Assembly (NCBI GenBank): GCA_009780825.1
Contig: WQZH01000001.1
Coordinates: 62,001-126,000 of the forward strand
DNA length: 64,000 nucleotides
From: Desulfobulbus sp.
Lineage (GTDB): Bacteria; Desulfobacterota; Desulfobulbia; Desulfobulbales; Desulfobulbaceae
Reading direction: 5' to 3'
The number at the start of each line of letters is the position of its first letter. Positions within the stretch are counted from its first letter, which is position 1. Below are positions 19,837-29,997 of the stretch, piece after piece. Position numbers and translations under genes: made by a program. The notes beneath the pieces are model-generated. The model saw nothing but the letters and a program-made list of their open reading frames with translations. It was not told where the DNA came from and did not search any database.

Positions 19837-20472
19837 TCAGCGGATGAAGTTCATCCGCACCTTGCTTTCCCGCGCGGGCGGGATGATCGTGCCCTTGCCG
19901 TGTTCGACCATTCGCATCAGCCAGGCCATGTTTTTGCCCAGCGTCCGCATGATCTGGATGCCTTCCTCGTCCTTGGTGACCTCACCCGGCAGCATCCCGT
20001 GAATCACGTTCCAGTAGTTGGAGCCCGGGATCAGCATCTCGGCATAACAGAGGAAATTATTCAACTGGTTGAAGGCAGGCAGGCCGCCGGAACGGCGCAC
20101 CGCTATTACGGCGGCGCCGACCTTGTGCCGCAGCATGCTGCCATTGCAGCCAGTGACGTAAAAGACGCGATCAAGAAATGATTGCATGGTCCCGGCAACG
20201 GCCGCGAAGTGAACCGGCGAACCCAGGAGAATGCCATCCGCAGCCTTCATCAGTTGGATGCACTCGTTGACCGGGTCATCTGTCTGGATGCACCGCTCGT
20301 TCCTCATCTTGAAGCACTGACCGCAGGCCAGACAGCCCCGCACCGCCTTATTGCCGACGTGGACGATCTCGGTGGCGATTCCTTCTTTTTCCAGCTCGTC
20401 GGTGACCATCTTGAGCGCGTGCCACGTGTTCCCTGTTGCATTGGGGCTACCGTTAAATGCGACGAGTTTCAT
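19837..20472 (-). CDS. NADPH-dependent FMN reductase / flavodoxin family protein
   Basis: MKLVAFNGSPNATGNTWHALKMV, CLACGQCFKM, ADGILLGSPVHFAAVAGTMQSFLDR. Confidence 0.9.
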   Translation of the reverse strand: MKLVAFNGSPNATGNTWHALKMVTDELEKEGIATEIVHVGNKAVRGCLACGQCFKMRNERCIQTDDPVNECIQLMKAADGILLGSPVHFAAVAGTMQSFLDRVFYVTGCNGSMLRHKVGAAVIAVRRSGGLPAFNQLNNFLCYAEMLIPGSNYWNVIHGMLPGEVTKDEEGIQIMRTLGKNMAWLMRMVEHGKGTIIPPARESKVRMNFIR

Positions 20473-20783
20473 GTTCGTCCTCCTTGGGTATACATGATGA
20501 TATTTTCCCTTCCGCCGTTGTGCTGCTTATAATGCGCCATAGGCTGCGCCCCGTCAATATCGTACTGTTCCGAAAGGGCACGGCAGAACAAGAATCACCC
20601 CTTTGCTCGCGAAATAATTTCCCCATGTTTTTCATCCCTCTCCTGGTAGCTGGTTCTGGTTCGGAAGATCGCACCCATTTGCACGCGGATGTGGTAGAGT
20701 ACCCTGCATACCGCGTGTCACCAAGCCTGCGTGCGTAGACAGGTTTTCCGAAAAACGCTTGCATCGATAAACGAGGATCACCC

Positions 20784-21797
20784 ATGGCTGCCCACCCGCC
20801 TTCTTCTTCCCTCACCGCTTTCCAGGATCTGACCCCAGAGCGGATTCTGGAGGCAGCCGAAACAGCGCTGGGGACCGCCTGCACCAATCTCTGTCGGCCA
20901 TGCAACAGCTACATCAATCGGGTCTATGAATTGAAGGATTGCGAGGGAAATGGGCTGATCGCCAAATTCTACCGGCCAGGGCGGTGGCCCTTGCAGGCGA
21001 TCCGGGACGAGCATGATTTTCTGCAAGAACTGGCCGCCGAGGAGCTGCCTGTAGTTGCGCCGCTGCCCCTGCGGCAGGGGGGCACCATCGGCCGGTGCGG
21101 CGCGGTCTTTTTCGCCGTGTTTCCATGGAGGGGCGGCCGGTCCATCAATGAATTCAGCGCCGAACAGTGGCTGGCCGTCGGCCGCCTGCTCGGCCGGATG
21201 CACATGGTGGGAGCCAGGGCTCCAGCAGCGCACCGATTCCGTCTGCATCCGGCCACCACCACTGCGGCTCAGGTGGCATATATCCGATCCAGCGGCCTCA
21301 TTCCCGATGATCTGTCCGAATCCTATGCCCAGACCGCCGACCGGCTCATCGCCACCATAGCTCCCCTATTCTCTGGCCTCGAAACCATCAGGATCCATGG
21401 CGACTGCCACACCGCCAATCTGGTGTACCGCCCCGACACCTCGTTTCTCCTGATCGATTTCGACGACATGGTCGTCGGACCGCCGATACAGGATTTCTGG
21501 ATGCTTCTGCCAGGACGCCTGGGAGATGCTTTGGCAGAGGCCGACCTGCTGATTGAGGGCTACGAAACTTTCCGGCCTTTTGCCCGCAGCACGCTCCGGT
21601 TGATTGAGCCCCTGCGCGCCATGCGTTTCATCCATTATTCGGCCTGGTGCGCCCACCAGGTCGTCGAAGATGGGACAACGGCCGTAGTGCCGGATTTCGG
21701 CTCCCGTGCATACTGGCAGGCTGAAATCGACGATCTGCGTGATCAGCTGGCCCGAATCGAAGGGGCGCATCAGCCAACCGGCGATCTCTGGGGATAG
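20784..21797 (+). CDS. srkA: Serine/threonine protein kinase, SrkA/RdoA (YihE) type
   Basis: NSYINRVYELKDCEGNGLIAKFYRPGRW, RIHGDCHTANLVYRPDTSFLLIDFDDMVVGPPIQDFWMLLPG. Confidence 0.9.
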   Translation: MAAHPPSSSLTAFQDLTPERILEAAETALGTACTNLCRPCNSYINRVYELKDCEGNGLIAKFYRPGRWPLQAIRDEHDFLQELAAEELPVVAPLPLRQGGTIGRCGAVFFAVFPWRGGRSINEFSAEQWLAVGRLLGRMHMVGARAPAAHRFRLHPATTTAAQVAYIRSSGLIPDDLSESYAQTADRLIATIAPLFSGLETIRIHGDCHTANLVYRPDTSFLLIDFDDMVVGPPIQDFWMLLPGRLGDALAEADLLIEGYETFRPFARSTLRLIEPLRAMRFIHYSAWCAHQVVEDGTTAVVPDFGSRAYWQAEIDDLRDQLARIEGAHQPTGDLWG

Positions 21798-21988
21798 AAC
21801 GAAGCCACCGCGAAGGCCGGCATGAACAAGAACAGCGGAAAAGACTTTCGCAACTGACCAGTATCCAGTACATTACCTCGGCTTCCCGTAAAGCCACCGG
21901 AAGCAGGTCATCCGCCCGCGACCGCCGCTGTATGCTGCGGCGACGATACCGGGCACAGACAGCAATCATCATCGCAGGAGTACGAATC

Positions 21989-22261
21989 ATGAAGAAAGTA
22001 TGCGCCCTTGCCGCCTACGCCCTTGCCGCCTTATCCTTGGTCGGTTGCGGCGCAGCCACCATCGCCCCCAATTATCAGTCGACCAATCCCGACCTGATGC
22101 GTATCGGCGGGGATACCCCTGGGCAAAAAGAGCCGGAAATCGTCAATATGGGCTCCTATTGCCTCCAGGTGACCGACAAATGGAAAACCGACGGCAAGAC
22201 CCCTGACGGCCAGGTGATCTGGACCAAGGACAGTTTCCGTAAAGCCACTCCCTGCCGCTGA
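21989..22261 (+). CDS. Small lipoprotein, unknown function
   Basis: MKKVCALAAYALAALSLVGCGAAT lipobox; RBS-like GGAG upstream. Confidence 0.6.
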   Translation: MKKVCALAAYALAALSLVGCGAATIAPNYQSTNPDLMRIGGDTPGQKEPEIVNMGSYCLQVTDKWKTDGKTPDGQVIWTKDSFRKATPCR

Positions 22262-22339
22262 TCAGGCAACCGCGCCAGGAAAGGCAGATCCCGAAATGCC
22301 GCGGGCGGCGCTTGCGCCTCCTGCCGCGCGTTTCGGCGC

Positions 22340-22379
22340 AAAAAAAACGGGTTGTTGTTCGTCGGCACAACAACCCGTT
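22340..22379 (-). terminator. Intrinsic terminator (minus strand) after the 22536-23642 gene
   Basis: Perfect 12-bp stem AACGGGTTGTTG/CAACAACCCGTT, followed on the minus strand by a T8 run. Confidence 0.8.
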
Positions 22380-22535
22380 CCCTTTGCCCGCCAACACCGA
22401 TTGCTTACCCACTTTCCCCGAGCCGCGACCACGGCACGAAATCCGGCGGCCAGGATTTCTTTTGCTTCACGGCGCATCGACGCATGCCCGTGCCATTGCA
22501 GCCAGCCTCGGCCTGGGTGTTTGTTACCGACGACG

Positions 22536-23642
22536 TTACCGTGCCCTCCTGCTGCCGGCCAGGGCACGGAAGACGGTCGCCCCCAAAACCAGGGCCTGCA
22601 GAATGCCGACTCCCACCAGGATCAGTATGACGGTGGATTGGGTCTCGCTTTTTTCTCGCTCACCAACGGGATTGAAAAAATCCTTGAAGCTCAGATTACC
22701 CAATTCCAGATCCCGGCCTGAGGAAAGGCTGGTTGACTGAGTGACATCGTTCCGCACCCCCGACGAGCCTGTCCTGTATCCTGGCCCGCTGTCGATAGCA
22801 CTTGCGCCCGCATACCGGGAATCTCCGAAGTTCGTGGTTGCAACGGCGGTGGCGGGACTTCCAGCCTCGGCCTGGGGTCTTCTGGTTGGGGCCTTGCCCC
22901 ATAACTCTGCCTTCTCCGGTTCCTGCGCAGGGCTAGAGGAAGCAGAGTTGAGACCGAGGTCGAATCTGGGCAACGAGGGTATGGCCCATGTTGCCCTTGC
23001 CGGGTCTCCTGTGTTGCTGGGCATGGCGGCATTGGCCGTTCCTGGGACAGAGCTGCCAGCGCTCGTCGCATAGCTGTTGGAGACATAATTGTTGGAGACA
23101 GTCTCTGTTATCATGCCGCCGCCAAGAAGGACAGTATTGCCGCTGGTCCTGGCCGCGCCAGAACTCGCCACGGCACCAAAGATGGTGATGCCGCTGTCCT
23201 CATCATCGCTGTCGTTGCTCAAAGCCTGGACCCCGGCATCGCTGTCCTCCTCGGCGCCATCACCGCTTACAGCCGCCTGTTTGCTGGTCTTGTCATCCTC
23301 GGTGCCATCATCGCTTATTGCCGCCTGTTTGTTGGTCTTGCCTGCCTCGAAATAGCTCTTTACGTAGCCACCGAAGACAGGAGTGTCCATTATCGCGTCG
23401 TTCTTGCCGGCAGCGCTGTCGGAGCTTCGATTCTGCTCGCCGGGCGATGCGGGTTCACACTGCTTCCCGGAGGGGCAGCTGTCATCTTTTCTATCCGGCC
23501 CGCCAATGACGACAATTTTTCCTGCCAAGGATGGGGATGGGCCGGCAACCATCAACAAAACGGCGGCAAGAAGAGATATGCGGAAAAAAGATCCGATCCT
23601 GGGATTGTCTTTCTTGTTCATGGCGAATGGATTGAATGGCAT
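22536..23642 (-). CDS. Secreted low-complexity protein with C-terminal TM and basic tail, unknown function
   Basis: Signal peptide FFRISLLAAVLLMVAGPSPSLAG; acidic repeat TNKQAAISDDGTEDD/TSKQAAVSGDGAEED; C-term TVILILVGVGILQALVLGATVFRALAGSRRAR; own terminator. Confidence 0.65.
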   Translation of the reverse strand: MPFNPFAMNKKDNPRIGSFFRISLLAAVLLMVAGPSPSLAGKIVVIGGPDRKDDSCPSGKQCEPASPGEQNRSSDSAAGKNDAIMDTPVFGGYVKSYFEAGKTNKQAAISDDGTEDDKTSKQAAVSGDGAEEDSDAGVQALSNDSDDEDSGITIFGAVASSGAARTSGNTVLLGGGMITETVSNNYVSNSYATSAGSSVPGTANAAMPSNTGDPARATWAIPSLPRFDLGLNSASSSPAQEPEKAELWGKAPTRRPQAEAGSPATAVATTNFGDSRYAGASAIDSGPGYRTGSSGVRNDVTQSTSLSSGRDLELGNLSFKDFFNPVGEREKSETQSTVILILVGVGILQALVLGATVFRALAGSRRAR

Positions 23643-24202
23643 GTTCGTGCTCTTCTGGTCGAGAAGGGATGATGATTGTATCTAATCAGGGACAACGGGG
23701 TCGTGCTTGTCGGTCTCGCACGATTCTCCCGCCTCGCCCTGACGACTGCGCGCCTTGGCACCCGGCGACCTTCGATCCGAGGTAAACGGCAACGATACCG
23801 GCCTCCTGTTCTTGGCGGAATTGGGAAACTTCGCACCGTTTAAGGCACTGTCGTTTCAGACTGTTTGTCACAAGACTGTTCCCAAATTACTTATGTTGTT
23901 ATTTAGCTACGGAACACGCTTGTCGTCTATAAAAATCACTATCATGCCCAGCAAAAGACAACATCACCGGCCACTTTTTCCTCTTGTGGCGGCATCAGGC
24001 GTGATGGCCCGGACAGCAGCCCAACCTTGAACCAGCCTTGTCTGCGCACCGATCATCCTGCCATCCAACCGGCTGTTTCCTCCACAAAAAACGACAAGGC
24101 CTTGACGGACGCGGTGCCGTCACGTAAAAATTCATCAAAGACGCCACTGACTGAATGCGCCACGCATTGATCCTGACCCGCAACCTTTTCTCGTCCCAAT
24201 CC

Positions 24203-25555
24203 GCGATGCCAATACGCCTGACTTGCCCAATCGTCCTCCTTTCATCGGCCTTCCTCGCTCTGCCTTCCGCTCTGCTAGCCGCCGAGAATGTCGACGATGC
24301 CGTCAATCCGCTGCGTTTCTATCACAGCGCCAACGGCAGCTTTCTTCAGGCCACCCTCGGCCTCGACCTTGCATTCTTCAGTCAGGGCAACGCCTGGTAT
24401 GGCAACGACAAGGGTATCCTCAAGGGACAAACGGTCGACTCCTGGTGGGAATCGCTCATCCGCATCGGACTGGAAGGCAACTATGTACTGCCCAACACGC
24501 AAAGCCTGTACGCCAAGATCAATGTGGTCCAGGCCAACACCTTCGGCGGCATCGACGCCGACGGCACCAACGCCGGCATGGGCGACGTCAAGTGGCTGGG
24601 CATCGACAACGCCTATGTCGGCTGGCGTTCAGGCACATTGTTCAACAGCCTGGGCCAAGATTTCCTTGATCTCTCCTTTGGCCGCCAGATTTACACCGTC
24701 GGAACCGGTTTCCTCTTTGCCAGCGAGGGCGAAGCCGGATTCCAGCGGGCAGCCTACTACCTCGGCGGCCGCAATAGCGCCGACTATGCCGCCATCGCCC
24801 GCATGAAAAGCGGAGCTTGGTCCGGCGATCTGTTCTATTTCAAAGACAACAGCATCCTCCCCAGCAACACCCGGGCAGGAGGATGCTCCATGGAGTACGC
24901 TTTTACCGACATTGCCATCCTTGGCGGCAGTTTCTCGGCCATCGAATCCGACCTGTCCGACCGCGACGGCATGCAAGTGTTCAACCTGCGCGGCAGCATC
25001 AACCCCTTTGCCTTGATCAACGGCCCCATGATTCTGCGGCCGCTCACCCTCGAGGGCGAATTCGTCCGTGAACAACGCGACAACAACCTGCCCTCGGGTT
25101 TCGGCTGGTATGCAGCCGTCAGTTATCAATGGAGTGAAATGCCTTGGAAGCCTAAGCTGACCTACCGCTACGCCAGTTTCGACGAACACTACGACACCTT
25201 GTTTTACAGCTCCACCGACTGGGGTTCCTGGTTTCAAGGCGAGATCACCGGCGAGTACGACTTGTTCAACACCAACCTTGATTCGCACATGCTCCGCCTT
25301 AAGGTCCAGCCGGTAGAACCTCTGACCCTCAACCTGTTCTATTACCGTTTCAGCCTCCACAACCCTGGCTTTTTCGGAGTACAGGACAGCCACTATGCCG
25401 ACGAATGGGACCTGACCGCCGACTGGACCGTCAACCGTCATCTGACTGTAAGCCTGGTGGGAGCCCTGGCCGTTCCCGGCAGCGGCGCCATCGCCCGGCT
25501 TGGCGGCGACAGCAACTGGACCGCCACCATGGTCATGATCACGGTGCGGTATTAA
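24203..25555 (+). CDS. Outer membrane beta-barrel porin-like protein (possibly alginate-export-like family)
   Basis: Signal peptide ending LPSALLAAEN; alternating aromatic beta-strand pattern; C-terminal aromatic residue (...MVMITVRY). Confidence 0.75.
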   Translation, partial: AMPIRLTCPIVLLSSAFLALPSALLAAENVDDAVNPLRFYHSANGSFLQATLGLDLAFFSQGNAWYGNDKGILKGQTVDSWWESLIRIGLEGNYVLPNTQSLYAKINVVQANTFGGIDADGTNAGMGDVKWLGIDNAYVGWRSGTLFNSLGQDFLDLSFGRQIYTVGTGFLFASEGEAGFQRAAYYLGGRNSADYAAIARMKSGAWSGDLFYFKDNSILPSNTRAGGCSMEYAFTDIAILGGSFSAIESDLSDRDGMQVFNLRGSINPFALINGPMILRPLTLEGEFVREQRDNNLPSGFGWYAAVSYQWSEMPWKPKLTYRYASFDEHYDTLFYSSTDWGSWFQGEITGEYDLFNTNLDSHMLRLKVQPVEPLTLNLFYYRFSLHNPGFFGVQDSHYADEWDLTADWTVNRHLTVSLVGALAVPGSGAIARLGGDSNWTATMVMITVRY

Positions 25556-25814
25556 CGGAGAGAATGCCTCAGAAAGATTAAGATGCGCAAACCCTGTACC
25601 AGCGACGCATCCGCGACTGTTGCCAATATCTGCCTGCAAATCAGCGCCCGGCTGACGGGGTGAGCACAACGCACAAGGGGATGAAATGGTTGCCTCCCCC
25701 CGGCCGTTGGTGAGAGGCAGACAAGGAAGCAGAAAGAAGAGTCCTCGCTGTACCTGACGGTATCATGCGCCCAAGTAGAGAGGGTGAACAACCACCAATG
25801 GTCAGGAGGGCTCG

Positions 25815-26178
25815 GATATGCGAGGTAAACATTCCAGCGGCCCTGGAGCAGTTGGAAAAGAGGCTGCCAGCCATGGTGATCGAAGCCTTGCGGGAGCAGA
25901 TCAAGCGCACCGCTGATCTCGGGCAGGAGATTCCAAGATTGAGCGGAAGCTCACTGTCTGGAAGAATGAAGACCAAACAACCAAGAAGTTGCTGGCTATC
26001 CCCGGTGTCGGGTTGCTGCCCGCCACGGCAGCCTGGTACCGGCGGACGGGCGAAGCTGTTGGGCATCAGCAAACGGGGCGACCTATACTTGCACACCTTG
26101 TTGATTCACGGCGCCCGCTGGGCACTTCTGGCCCATGACCGGATATACCAGAGAGGTTACGTGGTCAAGGCCGCGTAA
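25815..26178 (+). pseudogene. IS110-family transposase C-terminal remnant
   Basis: IPAALEQLEKRLPAMVIEALREQIKR, then in another frame IERKLTVWKNEDQTTKKLLAIPGVGLLPATAAW, then GGRAKLLGISKRGDLYLHTLLIHGAR and WALLAHDRIYQRGYV; frame change and internal deletions. Confidence 0.8.
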
Positions 26179-26457
26179 AAGACCAACAAACCAAAAAGGG
26201 AGATGGATCGCTGAAAGGTTGCGCAGGTTGATGTGCTGATGATGGCGAGACAGGTCCGGGCCGCAGGGGAACAAACTTGAATGGCTTCCAGTCCTTCGAG
26301 GGCGCTTAGGAGATGAGGCCTTCCCCGGCAAATTCGATCAGGCCCGGCAGATTGATCCGGTCTTGCACTGCAGGCCGGATAAAACTGCAGCTCGTTCCTC
26401 AAACGCCACACATCAAATCATCCCTTGCCAGGCCGGGAAGCCTCCATATAACATGTT

Positions 26458-26913
26458 ATGCTCAAAGCAAAAGATATCATGACCCGCGAGGTGATCACCA
26501 TCAAGGAAAGCGGCACGATACGGGAGTTGGCCGCGCTTTTGCTCGCCAACAATATCAGCGGGGTTCCGGTAGTCGACGAGGACGGCCGGGTTACCGGCGT
26601 GGTCACCGAAAGCGATCTGATTTTTCAGAACAAAAAAGTGCACCTGCCTACAGCCTTTGCCCTGCTCGACGCCTTTGTCTTTCTCGAACGGCCGGGCAAG
26701 ATGGAGCAGGAGCTGAAAAAGATGGCGGGCTCCAAGGTCAGCGATATCTGCACCCGCAGCCCAATATCCGTTTCCCAGGAAACAGAACTGGATGAACTGG
26801 CCACCTTGATGGCCGAGAAGAATATTCACACCCTGCCGGTGATGGCTGAAGAGCGGTTGGTGGGCGTGATCGGCAAGTCGGATATCATCCGTACCATCGC
26901 CCAGGGGATGTAG
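26458..26913 (+). CDS. CBS-domain pair protein
   Basis: MLKAKDIMTREVITIKESGTIRELAALLLANNISGVPVVDEDGRVTGVVTESDL; second CBS follows. Confidence 0.93.
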   Translation: MLKAKDIMTREVITIKESGTIRELAALLLANNISGVPVVDEDGRVTGVVTESDLIFQNKKVHLPTAFALLDAFVFLERPGKMEQELKKMAGSKVSDICTRSPISVSQETELDELATLMAEKNIHTLPVMAEERLVGVIGKSDIIRTIAQGM

Positions 26914-26915
26914 CC

Positions 26916-28220
26916 TTATTCGGAGTAAATCTGCCAGCAGTTACGGCCTTTCTTCTTGGCCTCGTACATGGCGATATCGGCATGACGGAGCATGGTCTCG
27001 GCATCCTGGCAGTCGATGGGAAAGACCGAGATGCCGATACTGGCGCCGATGAAGCAGACGTGATCGCCCACCTCGATCGGCTCGTTGAGTGATTCGATCA
27101 CCTTCTGGGCTACCAGAATGGCGCCGTCGAGCGTCTCGGTGCTTTCCAGCAGGGTGACAAACTCGTCGCCCCCCAGCCGACACACCGAATCCGAGGCCCG
27201 CAGGACGTTACGCAGCCGTTCGGCCACCTGCATCAGGACCATGTCGCCGACTCCGTGACCGAACTGATCGTTAATCGGCTTGAACCGGTCGAGATCGACG
27301 AACAACAGACACAGGATGCGGCCGTAACGCCGGGCCAGGGAGACGGCCTGGGGCAACCGGCGCCGGAAATAGTTGCGGTTGGGAAGATTGGTGAGCGGGT
27401 CGTGATTGGCCATATAACGGATCATCTCCGCCGCTTCCTGCCGCTCGGTGACGTCCTGGAAGACCAGCACCCCGCCGATCAGCCGATTCCCCTGGAGAAT
27501 CGGCGTTGAGCGGAAATCCGCGGGAAAGCTGGTGCCGTCCTTGCGCAGCATCCTGACTTCGTCGAAGCAGGTCATGGTCTTCAAGTCCGGCTGGGTGAAA
27601 TACGGGCAACAATCTTCGAAAAAATCCTCGCTGCCGGGCAGGGAGATCTTGAACATCTCCCGGTAGTCACGCTTCCTTGCATCCTTGATGCTGCAGCCCA
27701 GCATCCTCAGGGCGGCAGGGTTGACATAGCTGATCCGCCCCTTGTCGTCGACCCCACAGATGCCGTTGGCGGCGGCGTCAAGGATCATCTCGTAGTTGCG
27801 GGACAGCAGCTCCAGTTCCTGTTTGCCCCGATGCGACCCCATAATATAACGGATGCGGTTCTTGAACACCGGCCAGCGCAACGGCTTGCGGATATAATCG
27901 GCGGCGCCGGTGCTAAAGGAACGTTCGACGCTCTGCTCGTCATCAAGGGCCGTCACCATCAGAACCGGCGGCGGATCGGCCATGGAGGAACGGATGTGTT
28001 CGCACACGCTCAGGCCATCGATGCCCGGCATGGCGATATCGAGAATCACCAAGTCGAACGACTGCTCCGCCAGCTTTTCCAAGGCCGCATGCCCATTCTC
28101 AGCTTCAACCACAGTATAGCCCTCGCCTTCGAGAAACTGGCGCATGAGCATACGGATAACCTCGTCGTCATCGACGACCAGAATGACTGGAGCAGAGCCA
28201 GCGAGCAAGGAAACCGTCAT
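26916..28220 (-). CDS. Response regulator REC-PAS-GGDEF (diguanylate cyclase)
   Basis: VVDDDEVIRMLMRQFLEGEGYTVVEAENG, DLVILDIAMPGIDG; PAS region; RASD-SVCRL-GGDEF. Confidence 0.93.
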   Translation of the reverse strand: MTVSLLAGSAPVILVVDDDEVIRMLMRQFLEGEGYTVVEAENGHAALEKLAEQSFDLVILDIAMPGIDGLSVCEHIRSSMADPPPVLMVTALDDEQSVERSFSTGAADYIRKPLRWPVFKNRIRYIMGSHRGKQELELLSRNYEMILDAAANGICGVDDKGRISYVNPAALRMLGCSIKDARKRDYREMFKISLPGSEDFFEDCCPYFTQPDLKTMTCFDEVRMLRKDGTSFPADFRSTPILQGNRLIGGVLVFQDVTERQEAAEMIRYMANHDPLTNLPNRNYFRRRLPQAVSLARRYGRILCLLFVDLDRFKPINDQFGHGVGDMVLMQVAERLRNVLRASDSVCRLGGDEFVTLLESTETLDGAILVAQKVIESLNEPIEVGDHVCFIGASIGISVFPIDCQDAETMLRHADIAMYEAKKKGRNCWQIYSE

Positions 28221-28317
28221 AAGCGAAAACGGGAAGAAGGGAGAAGGATATCGGATAGATTACATCAGATAGATCGTGGTTCTTCTCTATCTATTCTATT
28301 GTATAGATTACGGTCAA

Positions 28318-29994
28318 TCACGCAAGCAGTTCAGCAAAAAAACGTTTGACCCGGTCGGCAGCACGGATAATCTGACCGTGGAGCTGGTCGACCTGCTGCA
28401 TATTGCCGCTCTTGCTCACCTGTTCCGCCGACAGACACAGCTGTGCCAGTTCCTCGGCTCCAAATTGGCTGCTGCTGCCTCGCATCGTGTGCATTATCTT
28501 GCTGACCGCTTCGAGGTCTCTGGTGCGCACAGCCCGTTCCAGCTCGGCAAGACGCCGGTCAAGCGCATTCAGGAAGATGCTGACCGCTGGCATGATGTTG
28601 CCTACATTATCGCGCAGACGCTGTAAAACCGCTTCGTTAACAGTCATCGGCGCCGGCGCGGGCTGTTCGGTCACGGCATCCGCCCTTGCTCCCGGAACGA
28701 TGCAGTTGCGCAACTCAGGCAGCCACCGGGCAAGCACCGCCTGCAGTTTGTTGAAGTCCAGCGGCTTGACCAGATAATCCACCATCCCCACTTCCCGACA
28801 CCGTTTTTGCGCGGCCGCCGTAGCATCGGCGGTCAGGGCGACCACGGGAGGAGCCGGATATGCGTGTTGCTCCGCCTCCTCCACAATGACCCGGGTGGCG
28901 GCAAAGCCATCGAGCACCGGCATCTGACAATCCATGAAAATAAGATTGAACCGGTTGGTCCGGCAGAGGTCGACGGCCTCCTGACCATTGCAGGCTATCA
29001 CGATATCGACATCAGTCCGTTGAAAGGTCTCCGCCATGACGATACGGTTGGTTTCCTCGTCATCGACGATCATGATGCGCAGATTGCACGGAGATCCGGG
29101 AGCAGTCGGCGATGCCGCGGCTGAGGCCGTCGCATCCGCCGTTCCTGCCAGAGCCACCGGAGCGACTGTCTGGGGTCTTTGCCGTGCCACCGGCAGGGAG
29201 ACAACGAACCAGAACGTTGCGCCGTGCCCGTATTCGGACTGCACACCAAAGGTCCCCCCCATCAGCTTGATGAGTCGGGCGCAGATCGACAATCCCAGGC
29301 CGCTGCCGCCATAGAGGCGGGTCGATGAACTGCTCGCCTGGCTGAACGGCTGAAACAGTTTATCGATCGATTCGCGCGGGATGCCCATCCCCGAATCTTC
29401 CACCTCGAACCGGAGCCGCTCTCTTCTGCTATCTGCCTCTTCCCGGCTTACCCGCAGGGTAATCGTGCCCTGCTCGGTGAATTTGACCGCATTGCCGAGC
29501 AGATTGACCAGCACTTGGCGCAAGCGATAGCTGTCGCCCAGATAGTGGTGCGCAAGTCCGGAGTCGATCTCGGCGGTGACCGCCAATCCCTTGCTCCTGC
29601 CGGTCACCATATGCAACGACAGCAACTGTTCAAGCAGGGCCCGCAGATCGAAGGGTTCGATGTCCAAAGTCATCTTCTCCGCCTCAATCTTGCTGAAATC
29701 GAGCAAATTGTTGATCAGGATGAGCAGACTGGAAGCCGAAGTGCGGATCAGTTGGGCAAAATGCTTTTGCCGGGGCTGCAGTTCGGTATCGAGCAACAGC
29801 TCGGTGATCCCGATGACGCCGTTCATCGGCGTGCGGATCTCGTGGCTGATCATGGTCAGAAAATCAGACTTGGCCCTGTTGGAGGAATCGGCCTGCCGCG
29901 CCTTGAGCCGCAAGGTGCGGTTTTCCTGCTCCAGTCGTTGGACCTTGGCTTCAAGCTCTGCAATCCGGTTCTGGGCGAACATACTGTCTTCCAT
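28318..29994 (-). CDS. Hybrid histidine kinase (coiled coil-HisKA-HATPase-REC-HPt)
   Basis: [63 protein letters not shown]-term HPt [20 protein letters not shown]. Confidence 0.93.
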   Translation of the reverse strand: MEDSMFAQNRIAELEAKVQRLEQENRTLRLKARQADSSNRAKSDFLTMISHEIRTPMNGVIGITELLLDTELQPRQKHFAQLIRTSASSLLILINNLLDFSKIEAEKMTLDIEPFDLRALLEQLLSLHMVTGRSKGLAVTAEIDSGLAHHYLGDSYRLRQVLVNLLGNAVKFTEQGTITLRVSREEADSRRERLRFEVEDSGMGIPRESIDKLFQPFSQASSSSTRLYGGSGLGLSICARLIKLMGGTFGVQSEYGHGATFWFVVSLPVARQRPQTVAPVALAGTADATASAAASPTAPGSPCNLRIMIVDDEETNRIVMAETFQRTDVDIVIACNGQEAVDLCRTNRFNLIFMDCQMPVLDGFAATRVIVEEAEQHAYPAPPVVALTADATAAAQKRCREVGMVDYLVKPLDFNKLQAVLARWLPELRNCIVPGARADAVTEQPAPAPMTVNEAVLQRLRDNVGNIMPAVSIFLNALDRRLAELERAVRTRDLEAVSKIMHTMRGSSSQFGAEELAQLCLSAEQVSKSGNMQQVDQLHGQIIRAADRVKRFFAELLA

Positions 29995-29997
29995 GGC

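Noticed and set aside
26083-26411. Minus-strand ORFs over the IS110 remnant
   Set aside because: Shadow frames of transposase fossil and adjacent non-coding DNA.
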